A stretch of DNA of 64,000 nucleotides from Symbiodinium sp. CCMP2592 (GCA_905221615.1 CAJNDT010003435.1:484875-548874), one strand, 5' to 3'. Positions 26,799 through 37,082 are shown, numbered from the stretch's first letter. Numbers and translations: made by a program. The notes: generated from the sequence alone by a model not told the origin.

Positions 26799-27992
26799 CT
26801 CCTTCTTGCGTTTGGGACACGCCGTGTATCCATGATCTCTCTTCAAACATCCTTTGATGCAGCAGACATGGAGTCCTCGCTCGCACTTCCCATTGGATAC
26901 AGCTCTCTGGCAACGGCCTAAGTTAAAGTCGAAACAGATTGGCAATCCGCGAGTCGTGGATGGAACTCCGTCTGCAAGCTCAGCGGGCATACGGACATTG
27001 TTCTTGCTCTTTCCTTTACCCTTGCCTTTCCCCTTGCCTTTCCAGGGCCTGCGGTCATCGTACGGGCCAGGCCTGAAAGGAGCCGGAGGGGCTGCGACCA
27101 AAGGCTGCAAAAGGTGTGTTACATTATTGCAATTCATTGCCTCGCTCCAAATCTTATCAACAGGCTTGCCGTCAGAAACAAGTTGGATTCCATGCCGAGT
27201 GCGATCAGCTGCTTCAACAAACAGCTGCCGATCAGCCTGCATAAGCTGCTGCAGCGTCACACGTGCATAGTTATCAGGTGGATCCCTGAAACGCGCGGTA
27301 AAAAGTGCTTCCAACCACCGCTCGTGCTCCGAAAAGGTGACAATCCCTGCCTGGTCTAGGGCCAAACCTCGACGGGTCAATGCCAGCTTGAGGAGAAGGT
27401 CTGAGGACACATCAGCATCAACCTTTGCAACCTGGGTGCGTAGAGACACATGACCGGCACCATCAACGGACAACATCTTATCATCGCGATCCTTCTTGAA
27501 CTTGACCTCATCATCACGGCAAGGGCACGACTGAGGCGGTAAGTAATGAAGCACGTTATCCTCATACATCTGAACGCACTTATCGATCACGGCATGACCC
27601 GGAAGAGTCGGGCCGTGGATCGTCAAACCACTCAGCCGAACCTGCTGTCGCTGCAACCGGTCGGCCCGGTCGGGCGCTGCGAGCTTTCTCGGAGCAGAGT
27701 CATCAGTCCTTTCAACCTGTGATTGCAATTCAGACACAGTTAGGTTGTAGCTCTCATGCAGCAAGCGGCGAAGCACACTGAGCTCCGCAATCGAAGGGTC
27801 ACGCCCAAGCACTTTGACGATGGCAGCAGTGAATGGGCTCTCATCCGTGCTCCCGGGCACGTATGAGCTCAAGAAAGCATACTTGCTCATGCAATCAATG
27901 CCAGCGTCAACGAACTTCACCAGCACTGGATCCTCCAAACCAAGAGCCTTCGCCCTCGAAGAGAAGTTCGCCTTGCTCTCTGTGACGGCCAT
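26796..27992 (-). CDS. Gag-like nucleocapsid protein of element B
   Basis: The start is taken at the ATG at 27,992 (MAVTESKANF), matching the start of the element A homologue. It has the same segment order: RADRLQRQQVRLSGL, LALTRRGLALDQ and DPPDNYARV. A GKGKGKGKS-type basic linker comes next, then a C-terminal Cys/His cluster with CFDFNLGRC, GLHVCC and KRDHGYTACP. Presumed to bind element RNA. It ends at UGA with pol following in frame. Confidence 0.8.
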   Translation of the reverse strand: MAVTESKANFSSRAKALGLEDPVLVKFVDAGIDCMSKYAFLSSYVPGSTDESPFTAAIVKVLGRDPSIAELSVLRRLLHESYNLTVSELQSQVERTDDSAPRKLAAPDRADRLQRQQVRLSGLTIHGPTLPGHAVIDKCVQMYEDNVLHYLPPQSCPCRDDEVKFKKDRDDKMLSVDGAGHVSLRTQVAKVDADVSSDLLLKLALTRRGLALDQAGIVTFSEHERWLEALFTARFRDPPDNYARVTLQQLMQADRQLFVEAADRTRHGIQLVSDGKPVDKIWSEAMNCNNVTHLLQPLVAAPPAPFRPGPYDDRRPWKGKGKGKGKGKSKNNVRMPAELADGVPSTTRGLPICFDFNLGRCQRAVSNGKCERGLHVCCIKGCLKRDHGYTACPKRKKE

Positions 27993-28109
27993 GGCACAAA
28001 AACCTGTCAAGGCACTATGGGTCTCCAGCCAAAGTGCACACTCACCGCAAACGTCAATTGCACTTGCAAACCGCTGACTGTCGGACACAAGTTCAGCACG
28101 AACACACAT

Positions 28110-28435
28110 ACTTGACGGCGCCCGGCAAGTATTTCACACGACACTCGTGTTCAGCATGTTCTAAAAACTCGCATGACACCGGACAAGTAAGTCGGTGCCA
28201 CATCAAAACCAGGCCAGTGCCCGAAATTCGTACATGTGCCACCGCGTGGACCGGTGGCATCACGCACTCACGCACATCGTGAAACCCGCAAGGGTCAGAC
28301 AATTGAGCCGAGTGGGTCCAGCTCATCCAATTCCAAGCCGCGAAGTCCGGCAAACCACAAGTGCGCAAGCACATCAAACCATCACCGAGTGAGTCCGGTG
28401 AGCACCGCGTGTACCGGCTTCCACAAGTGCGCACA
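28110..28435. other. Spacer between YR and gag of element B
   Basis: 326 bases with no coding signal I trust. It corresponds in position to the 13.4-13.8 kb spacer of element A, but the sequences do not resemble each other by eye. Confidence 0.5.
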
Positions 28436-29112
28436 TCACGTGAAACAGTTTTGGCACATGTCTGCCATAAACCTAGGCCTCTCAGCAAGACGCTCGAACT
28501 TCTTTGAGCACCTCTTCCCACAGCGAAGCCGATTCCCGCCCTCATCAGCGAGACGGTGAAGCTTGCGGGAAGTAATGTGCCTGATGTACACATGGGCATC
28601 AGGGTCTCCCACAGCTAACTCGGCCCAAGGCGGTATGATCTCATCAGCCGCAGCCTCTTCAGCACGAAGGTCCTGAACGTTGTCCTCTTCGTCCAATGAC
28701 GCCTCCGAGGCCGACGGTTCATCATTGAACTCCGGACCTGGTTCGCGCTCAGGATCAGTTGGGAAATAGCCCGAACGCGTGGTGTCCGGGAGGAACTTGC
28801 CGATCCTTATATCGGCGAGCACGTACTCAAGAGACCTCAGAGCAGGCGCAACATTGTCACGCCCATAGATGTGCATCATCTCATCCTGCGGAGCCTTGTG
28901 ATATCCCAAAATCCTCCGGTGCAGCGCGTCAACACCATACTTTGACATCCAAGACAAAGTCGTAGCCTTACAGCTGTGAGTACCAAGCTTTGAGGCTTCA
29001 GGGAAACCTCTGGCAGACAAAATCCCGCGCAACCAACCAGCTGCTACAGTGGCCGTGGGCGGAACACCCGACCATCCGCCCTCCTGACCACGGCTGGGCA
29101 GGAGAGGAAAAT
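28436..29112 (-). pseudogene. Tyrosine recombinase of element B, N-terminally truncated
   Basis: Only the C-terminal part remains. An ATG at 29,032 opens 198 codons, and homology continues in frame up to about 29,110. Visible are THSCKATTLSWMSKYG (catalytic His and the following Lys), ILGYHKAP (second His) and HIYGRD (Tyr nucleophile). The tail contains LRCGK and ends MCQNCF. The Arg and first Lys positions are lost beyond the truncation point. Confidence 0.82.
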
Positions 29113-29402
29113 CTTATTTTCACTGGAAATGTTAAAAGCTCGAAACATAACCCCCGGGTGGGTGGGTGGGAGTTTTGAAAATCGCGTGCCCTACCTCAGA
29201 GCACGAACCTTGCGGCATCACATCGACTTGCTTCAAACAATCATGTCTGATGCTTTCAAGTGGCAAGGTAAAACTTAAATCGAGCAGGATTTTGAAGCGA
29301 AGCTACAAAATCCAAAAACCATTTCCGTGAAAATAATACCGTACGCAGGCCGGCTGCGAAGGTGGCTTATTTTCACTGGAAATGTTAAAAGCTCGAAACA
29401 TA
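29113..29402 (-). repeat. 37-bp direct repeat pair at the 3' edge of element C
   Basis: The string beginning cttattttcactggaaatg occurs at 29,113-29,149 and 29,366-29,402. The left copy starts exactly where element B's recombinase homology ends. By analogy these may be short B2 and B1 repeats of element C with an A2 block between them, or the ends of an unrelated insertion. The 254 bases from 29,403 to the stop of the C RT frame show no gene. Confidence 0.55.
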
Positions 29403-29656
29403 CTCAGAGATATGACGTATTTCGTAAACGATGAAATCTGGCTTGTTCCACTTCGAAATAAGTCCAATCATATAGAATATTCAAAAACTCAATCACTGTA
29501 ACATGTACTGTGGATCTCACTCGCGCACTCCACTGTTTTCCTTTAAGGTCGCATGGGGCATTCGAAAGATGTCTCAGGAAACACTTCACGACTTCAAGAC
29601 TTGACTTCCAAGTGAATGCGGCACATCCCGCAACCCCCTGAGCACCAGTGCCCCAT

Positions 29657-31192
29657 TCACTTGAAGACCAAAGGGAGAGCACGAGCGAGTAAAGCAGCTG
29701 ATAATTCGGTCCTGGGCACACCTGAGATCTGTTGTCCTCTGGACGGATTGTCCGCTGGGTTCGACAGCGATGGTACACGATCCAGCCAGCAAATTACTTC
29801 AAGATCCTCTTCACTGCAAGCGAAGAAGTCGATTAACGATGCGCAGACCGAATTGTCACTGTGTCCTCGAACAAAGCTTCCAAACACACCTTCGTTGTCA
29901 GTGAAAGCCACCACGCCTTTGCGCCCTACGAGCGGCCTGAAAACTTCCAAGGAAATGGCCAGAGCAAGCGCCTCAAGTTCGAAGATTACGGTTTCCTTTT
30001 CACGCTCCCCATCCTTGAGCAGCCTGTCCACATGACACTGTTGAAGCTTGTATCCAAACCAACTCAAGGCGGCTCCAGATGAGTTGAAAATCAATCCTCC
30101 TAACCCGCAGTAGCCACCGGGCTCGAAGGATGCATCCACGTAGATGTGCACATATTCATCCCTCCTAGCACGCACTGGCCTTGGCCTCGAAGTTTCAAGA
30201 AACTGCTTAAGCTGAGTTAACCCAAGACGGGCAAGAGGGCTGAGCTCCCACTTGCGTTGTCGAGAGTGCTGTCCTAAGAGCTTAAGCGCTGCCTTTGGGC
30301 GACGGCCGAAAACCTGGGAGCTTGCAAACTGAAGCCGACCACGTAGCTTCTCACATTCGCTAGGGTCGAGCTGGCCCGAAGCAAGGGCGCGATCGATATC
30401 CTTTAAGGCCTCCGACCGTCGCTTGGTAGTGTTTTCAAGGAAGATGAGACCAAGCTTAGCGTCTCTAAGAATGATCTGGACCCCAAGGACCACACACATG
30501 GAACTGTAACTCAGTTCCTTGTCCCGGGATACTTCCCAGCCGATCAACTTGAAAAACATCGTGATCACGAAATCACAATGCTTAGCGAAGGCTGCCCCAC
30601 AAACGTTCAAGTAGTCGTCGAAATACTCACTCCAAGCGAGCGTGAGGGCTACAGCCCCAAGCTTCCAAATCGCGTATGCTGCCCTGATGAAGCTGGTGAC
30701 GCTGGCGGTTGATCCGAACGGAAGAACTCGCTGTTTGTAGACCTCACCTTCGCCCCGCTCGACATTGAACAAGATGAAGTAGCTATCAAGCTCGTACGAA
30801 GAGTCGGATAGCGGGAGTTGTTTATAAGCGGTACGCAGATCCCATGCCTTGCACACAGGTGCCGCATGCTCGGAGCGACCACTACGGAACCACTCATTTA
30901 ACCAACACCCTAACATGCCAGCGACGATGTCAATCGTGTGGACACTTATCTGCTCAGTTTGCGAAACGGCAGAATTCACCTGCGACGACAGATAATTGTC
31001 GATAGGCCTAATCTTGGGCCCATCCTCGGATTCCCCTTGGCGCACACCAAACCTGTGCGTGAGCGATGCATTGGAGGGAACGTCACTCAAAGCAACGGGT
31101 CCTTCCACGAACCCTCGCTCAAGTTCTTTCTGAGTGGCCTTCAGGACCCCTTGGTCAATCACGGGATCGTCGGAGGCCTTGACAGTAGCCAC
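29657..31192 (-). CDS. RT-RNase H of element C
   Basis: 511 residues. The RT core has RPIDNYLSS (51-70), AWDLRTAYKQL (D118), VLPFGSTASV and YFDDY (190-194). The RNase H tail has HIYVDASFEPGG, ELEALALA, VAFTDNEGV and SLSNPADNPSRG, i.e. all four acidic positions are present. The start codon is arbitrary: the domain is really the continuation of the upstream frame, which overlaps by 34 bases in another phase, so a frameshift has split the polyprotein. Confidence 0.83.
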   Translation of the reverse strand: MATVKASDDPVIDQGVLKATQKELERGFVEGPVALSDVPSNASLTHRFGVRQGESEDGPKIRPIDNYLSSQVNSAVSQTEQISVHTIDIVAGMLGCWLNEWFRSGRSEHAAPVCKAWDLRTAYKQLPLSDSSYELDSYFILFNVERGEGEVYKQRVLPFGSTASVTSFIRAAYAIWKLGAVALTLAWSEYFDDYLNVCGAAFAKHCDFVITMFFKLIGWEVSRDKELSYSSMCVVLGVQIILRDAKLGLIFLENTTKRRSEALKDIDRALASGQLDPSECEKLRGRLQFASSQVFGRRPKAALKLLGQHSRQRKWELSPLARLGLTQLKQFLETSRPRPVRARRDEYVHIYVDASFEPGGYCGLGGLIFNSSGAALSWFGYKLQQCHVDRLLKDGEREKETVIFELEALALAISLEVFRPLVGRKGVVAFTDNEGVFGSFVRGHSDNSVCASLIDFFACSEEDLEVICWLDRVPSLSNPADNPSRGQQISGVPRTELSAALLARALPLVFK

Positions 31193-33354
31193 CAGCCGTC
31201 TCGCAACCGTTTGGCCCCAGACCTCAGTTGGTCCTCGGACTGCTCCGCTGGTTTGAACCTCCGGGTGAAGACATTGGACAAGGGCAGCTTACCAGTCAAA
31301 TCAGACCCCTTAAGGATGTCATCCACAAGCGTGACGTCCTCATGCTGAACCTCATTCAGGAGGGCTCGGAACAAAGCCAAACGCTTGGTCGAAAGAACTT
31401 CCTTCCGGAACTCAGGCAAATCAGCTTTCAAGGCCTTCTCAACTGGCTCAAGCTCGGACGCAAGAGCAATCCACCTACGAAGAGTTTCGGTCCTTTCCAA
31501 TGCAACGTTCGCCTCGCCTTGGCGATGGATTTTCTGAACAGCAGCCCTGATCTCGTGCGGGAGAAGAGAGGCCAGCTGAGTAGGATGGCCGATGAGCGCA
31601 GCTTGTTCAACGAACTGCTCAGGAGTCCGGTACACACCAATGACAGCCTTGGTAAGCCCATCACAAGACTCGGACGTGGCCGCTTTGGAGCGATCTAAGA
31701 CGAACCCTAAACCCTCCAGGAGCTTGACATGTTCAGACTTCAAGTTCTCCGGTCCTCGAGGCATGTATGCAACGATCACGTCTCTCCGGCCGTTCCAAGG
31801 CATTGTAGCGTGCAACCTCCTACCGTCAAACCGAAAGCCCTCCGGTGTTACAGGCAAACAAACCCCTTTGATCGACCGGCCACGGAACTCATGCTCAACA
31901 TCCCCATCTGGGTCTTCCATCCACAAGGATCCCCTCTCGAAGTCCGAAAGGGCTGCCAGTGCATTGTCCGTAAAGGACTCGTTGTTGGCATCTCTATGGG
32001 GCAAGGCGGCTAAGTCCCTGAACAGACCCACAGTGCCAAAAACCAATCCAGGAAAGAGGCCTCTTACATACGAGCACATAGCTTTGACCGACTCGGGATA
32101 TTGCTTGGTCACAGAGCGGACTCCATTCAGAGGTCCATGCACAAAGCTGCCGGCTTGGAATGACTTCGCTCCCGAGTCTCCCTCCCACCTCAAGGATTCT
32201 GATGGAAGCAAGTCAAGCAGCAGACACAGGTCCTTGCGATGAACACGATGTCCCTCGTTTATCAATCTTGCCACACTCTCAGCACAGCCGGACTTCATAG
32301 CTTCCCGAACTTTGGGCGCATCGGGATCTAAACCAAAGCGGCTGTGCGGATTGACACTGGAATCGTGCTGCCGCCTCTTTTTCGAGGTCCCAGAAGGCGG
32401 GGTAGGGCCTAAACCCAAACTAGGGGGGGCCCCGAGCTCAACCATACTAGCGGGCTTAGCGTCCTCCTCACACCCCTTGGGCAACACATGGGCGCGAAGA
32501 ACGCGGCTGCCGGCAGGAAATTTTTGCAGCGCTGGAGTGCAAGCAACTTGGGTGCCGGGGCACCAATCCGAGGCAAGCTTGTGGCCGGGACGAAGAAAGG
32601 AATTTGCGAGCCTGGAGGGCAAAACAACAGAATGCACGGAAGCAAATTCGCTGAGCAGCGGGGGCACCCGCTTGCGAGATTGGATACCTGTGAATGCTCG
32701 CGAAGCTTGCACTGCATTGGTTGTACCAGTAATGTCAGACGGGGGCGCAGCACACCCGAGAGTCAGGAAGTGCTCCTTGAGCAAACTGGCCATAAGCTTG
32801 CAGAGGCCCCACGGATAGGCAGTCTCACTTGCTGTGGCCCATTTGGGCCCGACCTTCCCCCAGCCCAAATGGACATGCTTTCCAGAACAAGTTCGCTGGA
32901 GCTCACGGAATTTGGGAACATTGTGCACAAGAAGTGTTTCTTTACGACGCATGCCACCATACTCACAGTGATGAAAAATAGTTTGGAAAATATCCCGTCG
33001 TTGAAGAAAGTGCTTCCAGTCTGGCAGGAGCCAGAGGTAACTCCGAGCGGGATTCTCACAAGAAAAATGTTTTCCATGCTCAACGCAAAAGATGCACAAC
33101 TCGAGGGTAAGGCGGTACAACTCGTTTGCCTTGGTCACCCTGATGGCGTCGAGGCCTTCAAGACCATCCACACCTTCCGGGCACAACTCGCTTCGGAGAA
33201 AACCAACACGGGGCTTGAGCACCAGCTGCTGCAGCTCCCGATTCACAGTTCCAACATACTCTGCAAGCTTTGCGACAATGAACATGCAGGCTTGCAAGCA
33301 TGAAAGCTGTGCTGGCACAAACGACATGATCCCAAAAAGACGTGGCAGCATCAC
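31159..33354 (-). CDS. MTase-like and 2OG-dioxygenase-like part of element C pol
   Basis: 731 residues. The first 200 resemble the C-terminal half of the methyltransferase domain (FSCENPARSYLW at 97-108, CEYGGMRRKET), but no PPC motif or SAM loop is visible. Residues 395-545 are the dioxygenase-like domain with PHRDANN (H453, D455), distal H515 and R523/R524. The linker motif FVEQAALIGHP follows, as in element A. The frame ends near the start of the RT. Probably a dead copy, useful as a third comparison for the dioxygenase motif. Confidence 0.78.
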   Translation of the reverse strand: MMLPRLFGIMSFVPAQLSCLQACMFIVAKLAEYVGTVNRELQQLVLKPRVGFLRSELCPEGVDGLEGLDAIRVTKANELYRLTLELCIFCVEHGKHFSCENPARSYLWLLPDWKHFLQRRDIFQTIFHHCEYGGMRRKETLLVHNVPKFRELQRTCSGKHVHLGWGKVGPKWATASETAYPWGLCKLMASLLKEHFLTLGCAAPPSDITGTTNAVQASRAFTGIQSRKRVPPLLSEFASVHSVVLPSRLANSFLRPGHKLASDWCPGTQVACTPALQKFPAGSRVLRAHVLPKGCEEDAKPASMVELGAPPSLGLGPTPPSGTSKKRRQHDSSVNPHSRFGLDPDAPKVREAMKSGCAESVARLINEGHRVHRKDLCLLLDLLPSESLRWEGDSGAKSFQAGSFVHGPLNGVRSVTKQYPESVKAMCSYVRGLFPGLVFGTVGLFRDLAALPHRDANNESFTDNALAALSDFERGSLWMEDPDGDVEHEFRGRSIKGVCLPVTPEGFRFDGRRLHATMPWNGRRDVIVAYMPRGPENLKSEHVKLLEGLGFVLDRSKAATSESCDGLTKAVIGVYRTPEQFVEQAALIGHPTQLASLLPHEIRAAVQKIHRQGEANVALERTETLRRWIALASELEPVEKALKADLPEFRKEVLSTKRLALFRALLNEVQHEDVTLVDDILKGSDLTGKLPLSNVFTRRFKPAEQSEDQLRSGAKRLRDGWWLLSRPPTIP

Positions 33355-33769
33355 CTGCAGGTAAAGCAGTCGTGCTGTCTGTGCTGGCAGACACGGTCCA
33401 CCTGCATTTTGAAAGGCTTTCTCAAACGTGGACCGTCTATGCTTGAGAACTTCAGGGAGCTATTAGGGGATGTCTGAAGCATGCTCTCTAGGACCGAGTT
33501 GCATGGTTAGCATATCAAGAGGCAAGGTCCCAGCCTGCAAGTCTTCAAGGTCTCTTCGTTCGTGGCCTTGGCATGTGGTTCTTAGCAGCCCTAGCAAGCG
33601 ACCGGATTGCCGGACTGATTGAGGCGATTGCCCACTTCCGTTCAGCACCCACCTTGCCAGACCTCACTGAGAAAAACGCCAGAAAGAAACTCGATCACAG
33701 AAAGTTGGGCTCATGAAGAAGCAGAAACGAACTTTTGTGCTCGTGGCTCTGGTCGTGACAGGTCGCAGC
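33355..33769. other. Gene-free stretch right of element C
   Basis: Short overlapping frames only. One (to 33,394) is an alternative phase of the methyltransferase-like region. No gene is supported. Confidence 0.45.
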
Positions 33770-34651
33770 CTACACGAAGCAACTCGGTGTGCAGATACTC
33801 CATCTACACTTGGAACAGCCTCCAGGTCTGAGCTTGGCTCGCTGCTCTTTCGACAAGGACTTGTAGTAGGAAGCTGGCTTCTTGAAGGCAAAGTTCTTTC
33901 GCTTTTTCTTTGGACCGGCGTTGGTTTTCATGGGTTTTGCGATGCTTTTCATGGGCTTCGTGGCTTTCTTCTTCATGGGTGTCTTCACCTCCGGCTGATC
34001 AATTCCAAGGCTCTGCTCAGCCATGCTTTGCTCATCCATCTCCTTGGCGTCCTGGGCAAAGAGACGAGGGAAGCCAGAACTGTCCACTGACAAGGCACTC
34101 TCGGCACTAGGCTGCGGTTTGAGACACCTTTTGGCAGGACTGAGCGAAGAAGAGGCAGGCTCTGGCTTGGGCTTGGAGCCCATGCTTTGGCTGCCAGGCC
34201 TCGAGGTTTTCGTCACCCTTGCAACAAGGGCTGTGAGCTCCTCTCGCTGCTCGCGGGCCAGTTTACTACAAGCTTCTTGGAGGCGAACTGCAGAACAGCT
34301 GAGGCGACGAACATGATTCAGCAAAGTCAGGACCCGCTCAACCATCCAGTTAGCCCAAAGGCCAGGCGACAGGGATCCACTCAAAGCGGGGTAGCTCGAA
34401 ACCAGCCCCAGCATCACGTCTTTCAAGAAGCTGATGTGCAGCTCTGCTGCCGGGACATGGTCCAAGAAGACACTGATCAGCATGGAGAGCTGCAACAAGC
34501 CTAGACCATTCGCTGCTTTCGATCGGGCCAGTTTCTCGTATGGCCCCAAAACAAAGGCATCTTTCGTGCCTTTCGCTTTGACGTACTCTGACAACGACTT
34601 CTTCAGGCCCTCCTTGTCATACTTCGGAATGCACGATCTTTTGGGGGCCAT
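33770..34651 (-). CDS. Dinoflagellate-type Lys-rich protein with GGCSKC/CTPSC tail
   Basis: The likely start is the ATG at 34,651 (MAPKRSCIPKYDKEG). About 293 residues: a helical N-terminal domain (LKKSLSEYVKAKGTKDAF..., with a hydrophobic stretch LGLLQLSMLISVFLDHV), then a basic low-complexity region rich in KPMK repeats. It ends in LRPGGCSKCRWSICTPSC, a Cys motif I associate with dinoflagellate proteins of unknown function. The lysine-rich part suggests binding to nucleic acid. It may be a host gene or a gene copied in by a retroelement; introns are absent in the part seen. Confidence 0.6.
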   Translation of the reverse strand: MAPKRSCIPKYDKEGLKKSLSEYVKAKGTKDAFVLGPYEKLARSKAANGLGLLQLSMLISVFLDHVPAAELHISFLKDVMLGLVSSYPALSGSLSPGLWANWMVERVLTLLNHVRRLSCSAVRLQEACSKLAREQREELTALVARVTKTSRPGSQSMGSKPKPEPASSSLSPAKRCLKPQPSAESALSVDSSGFPRLFAQDAKEMDEQSMAEQSLGIDQPEVKTPMKKKATKPMKSIAKPMKTNAGPKKKRKNFAFKKPASYYKSLSKEQRAKLRPGGCSKCRWSICTPSCFV

Positions 34652-34789
34652 GAAATCTACCTGGTTCCTCAGGAACACTCCGACCTCGACCCTTGAGCCA
34701 GGCAAAACCTGCATCGGTGTTTCAAGCTTGGCAGCAATGCTCCACAAAAAACAATGCCTTTCGAACAGAAGCTGGGGCAATGGCGGGCG

Positions 34790-35460
34790 ATTATGAGCGA
34801 AGCCAACCAGTCAGGCAAAGCCGGAAGAGCATTCCATCAGCTCAGAGAGCGGCGAAACAAAACATATCATATACTTTAAATGTGTGATCCCTTCATATGC
34901 TTCAAAAAGAAATCCTAAATCTGGGCATGCTTCCACTCGTGCTCACCAGGCATGCCTGCAAGCCCACCAAGACTTCATATCAAGATCCGGATGTTGGCCC
35001 AGTCAGCATGGATTTGTCCAACCCATGTATGACCCGGCAACCGGCGAATGTCCATCGAGCATCTACCGACTAGAGAATATCATCGATAGCTGTTTCTTGC
35101 AGTTTCCATCCTACACCCACCTTTAAAAACCTAGCGTTTGCCTTAATGAAAACCTAGCGGAGAACCTATAGGAGCATATAGCACCCCACCCGGTTTCTAG
35201 CGGGTCCACTAGGAACTACCAGGCGCACTTGGTAATTTCAAGCGCAGCAGATTCGATTGGCAGTTTCAAGCGGAATGCCTCGGTTTTTCAAGCGTTCGAT
35301 GGTTAGGGGTAGAATAAGTGCCTTCAGCACCTTCTCAAAATCGATTTGCAGCCAGGTGTGTCAGGAGCACTTTGCTCCTGCAGCAGTGCATGTCTAGGAT
35401 CGATGGATCATGCCGTTTTTTTATTTGCCGCAGCCGTATATCTCCAAATGCTATCCTTCC
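34790..35460. other. Intergenic region before the 35.5-kb gene
   Basis: No convincing frame. There are several ctagcg and tttcaagcg words (35,130-35,300) but no regular repeat. Confidence 0.45.
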
Positions 35461-35466
35461 GCAGCC

Positions 35467-35787
35467 ATGGCTAAAGTGGTGCTGCTGTCTAAGCTGGACC
35501 CCAAGGGCAACAAGGGTGCATGGCTTAGGCTGAAGGAGGACGAACCGGCGAGAACCAGAGAAGAACTCTTGTACCACTTCGGCTGCTCTGTGCTGGACGG
35601 TGTGCACGAGACCGGTAGCAGCTTCCACAAGTACGAGGAAGTTTGGTTCGTTGTGGAGAAACCGTTAGTCGGCCACGGCTTGGACAACAGTGCGGTAGCA
35701 CTACAGGTCTGGGATGTACAGATGCAAAAGCATGTCAGTTTCGCTTTCAAGTATGAGAGCTCCGCCGACCTTCATAGCTTGGACTAA
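35467..35787 (+). CDS. Small intronless gene of unknown function
   Basis: I choose the ATG at 35,467 (gcc-ATG-G context) giving MAKVVLLSKLDPKGNKG and 106 residues; an upstream ATG at 35,410 adds residues that look non-coding. The protein is evenly composed, with alternating charged and hydrophobic segments (EEVWFVVEKPLVGHG, ALQVWDVQMQKHVSFAF) like a small beta-rich domain. No signal peptide or membrane segment. The family is not recognised. It is the only compact non-mobile gene on this strand between 1 and 51 kb. Confidence 0.6.
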   Translation: MAKVVLLSKLDPKGNKGAWLRLKEDEPARTREELLYHFGCSVLDGVHETGSSFHKYEEVWFVVEKPLVGHGLDNSAVALQVWDVQMQKHVSFAFKYESSADLHSLD

Positions 35788-35903
35788 AAATGTGCCTTGC
35801 TATTAATGCATGCGTGTGCATGCTGCAGTCTTTGCATGTCTATTAATTCGGTGTATATAAGTTTATAATTCTATTTTTTGATGCACGTATTGCATAATCT
35901 CAT

Positions 35904-35904
<1 letters not shown>

Positions 35905-35942
<38 letters not shown>

Positions 35943-35998
35943 GACACAAAATCAAATACATATATATATATATGTATATATATATATGTTATATATAA

Positions 35999-36036
<38 letters not shown>

Positions 36037-36300
36037 CATACATCATGTACTGCATGCATATCTATGTTTATATACATGCATGTACATGTGCATACACATA
36101 TATATTAAACATATATGTATATATGCACACACACATGCATATATATATATATACACACACATGCATGCACATTTTTACATATATATACACATATACATAC
36201 ATACACAAACCCACACATATATATATATATATACATACATGCACACATGCCGGCATATGTATCCACATAAAAATAAAACTATATATATATATATATATAT
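35905..36300. repeat. (AT)n / (ATAC)n microsatellite block
   Basis: Nearly 400 bases of tatata, tacata and cacaca runs. Open frames of 60-90 codons in it are artefacts of composition. Confidence 0.9.
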
Positions 36301-36435
36301 TAAGTTTTGATAAATAGATAGATAGACCCCCGCTGGTAAGTACATTTTTTCGTCCGTTGAGGCGACCAAAGCGGTGTTATCAATTGTAAAGAGGGTTTCG
36401 AATCTGCCTGCTTAACACTGCGACTCCTGGAAGTG

Positions 36436-36644
36436 GGGACGAAAAGAGTCTTGTGTCTCACAGGACCGACAGTTCGAAGATTTCTGCCGTGTGCGGTACT
36501 TGCTACCCCACCGTGTGAAAATAGCGTCGAGCTTGAACTCTCTGCATGCGACATGTGCGAGTGCAAGCATTCATACCTGGAGGTTCGAACACAATTGACA
36601 TACAATCGACATCTCAATACAAAGCACGATCTTTGAACAATAAG
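36436..36644. repeat. 209-bp direct repeat, left copy
   Basis: Runs from gggacgaaaagagtcttgtg to atctttgaacaataag and matches 37,140-37,349 with one or two differences. The copies are separated by 495 bases. Two long direct repeats round a short non-coding centre are the shape of a TRIM-type or solo terminal-repeat element. Confidence 0.85.
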
Positions 36645-37082
36645 TTTCGTTCTTTGAACACTTGCAGAAGATAGAGCTTTATTGTTCAAAGAAAAACAAC
36701 ATGACAAAATGACTTAGACAACTAAGTCCAATTTTGATTTGTTGTTTTAGGGCTTTCCTTTTACACTGCCCATTTATTGAACTCATTTATACATGCTGTA
36801 AACCACCAGTTGAAGAATACATTCGTCCGTTGCAGCTTGACCTCTCGAAGGGGCAGGAAGCCCTGAATCGGGCGAGAGTTTTATTTGAAATACCCACCCT
36901 CTCCACCCTTACTGATTCGTGGAAAGTGCAGAGATTGCATCAGTGTTGTGCTACCTCAGGAAGCTTTGGACCTCAGTTTGAGGACACTCAGGTATGCTTT
37001 GTGCATAAGACCTGGTTCGGGTCTTGGCTCTCTGCTTCGCAGTTTGCTCGGTCTTGCTCGTCTTCGACTGGCAGGCCGTTCA

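Larger units (their letters stand above)
21863..29112 (-). mobile_element. Element B: DIRS/PAT-like retrotransposon, 5'-truncated
   Basis: A second member of the element-A type on the minus strand. It runs from a partial YR (right) through gag, pol (dioxygenase-like, methyltransferase, RT) and RNase H to the 3' block B1-A2-B2. The A1 repeat and the first half of the YR gene are missing: at 29,112 the sequence switches to the repeat at the edge of element C. Pol and gag are long and open, but RNase H is one frame off, so this copy is probably not autonomous. Confidence 0.85.
29113..33354 (-). mobile_element. Element C: degraded DIRS-like retrotransposon fragment
   Basis: Coding strand minus. 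It holds an N-terminally incomplete methyltransferase-like region, a dioxygenase-like domain, RT and RNase H in the domain order of element A, split into two overlapping frames. No gag, YR or clear terminal repeat A is visible upstream. It directly abuts the truncated YR of element B, so it may have inserted into B and later lost its own 5' end. Confidence 0.72.

Noticed and set aside
36045-36369. Tyr/Ile/His-rich frames on both strands
   Set aside because: Produced by (TA)n, (TACA)n and (CA)n microsatellite.
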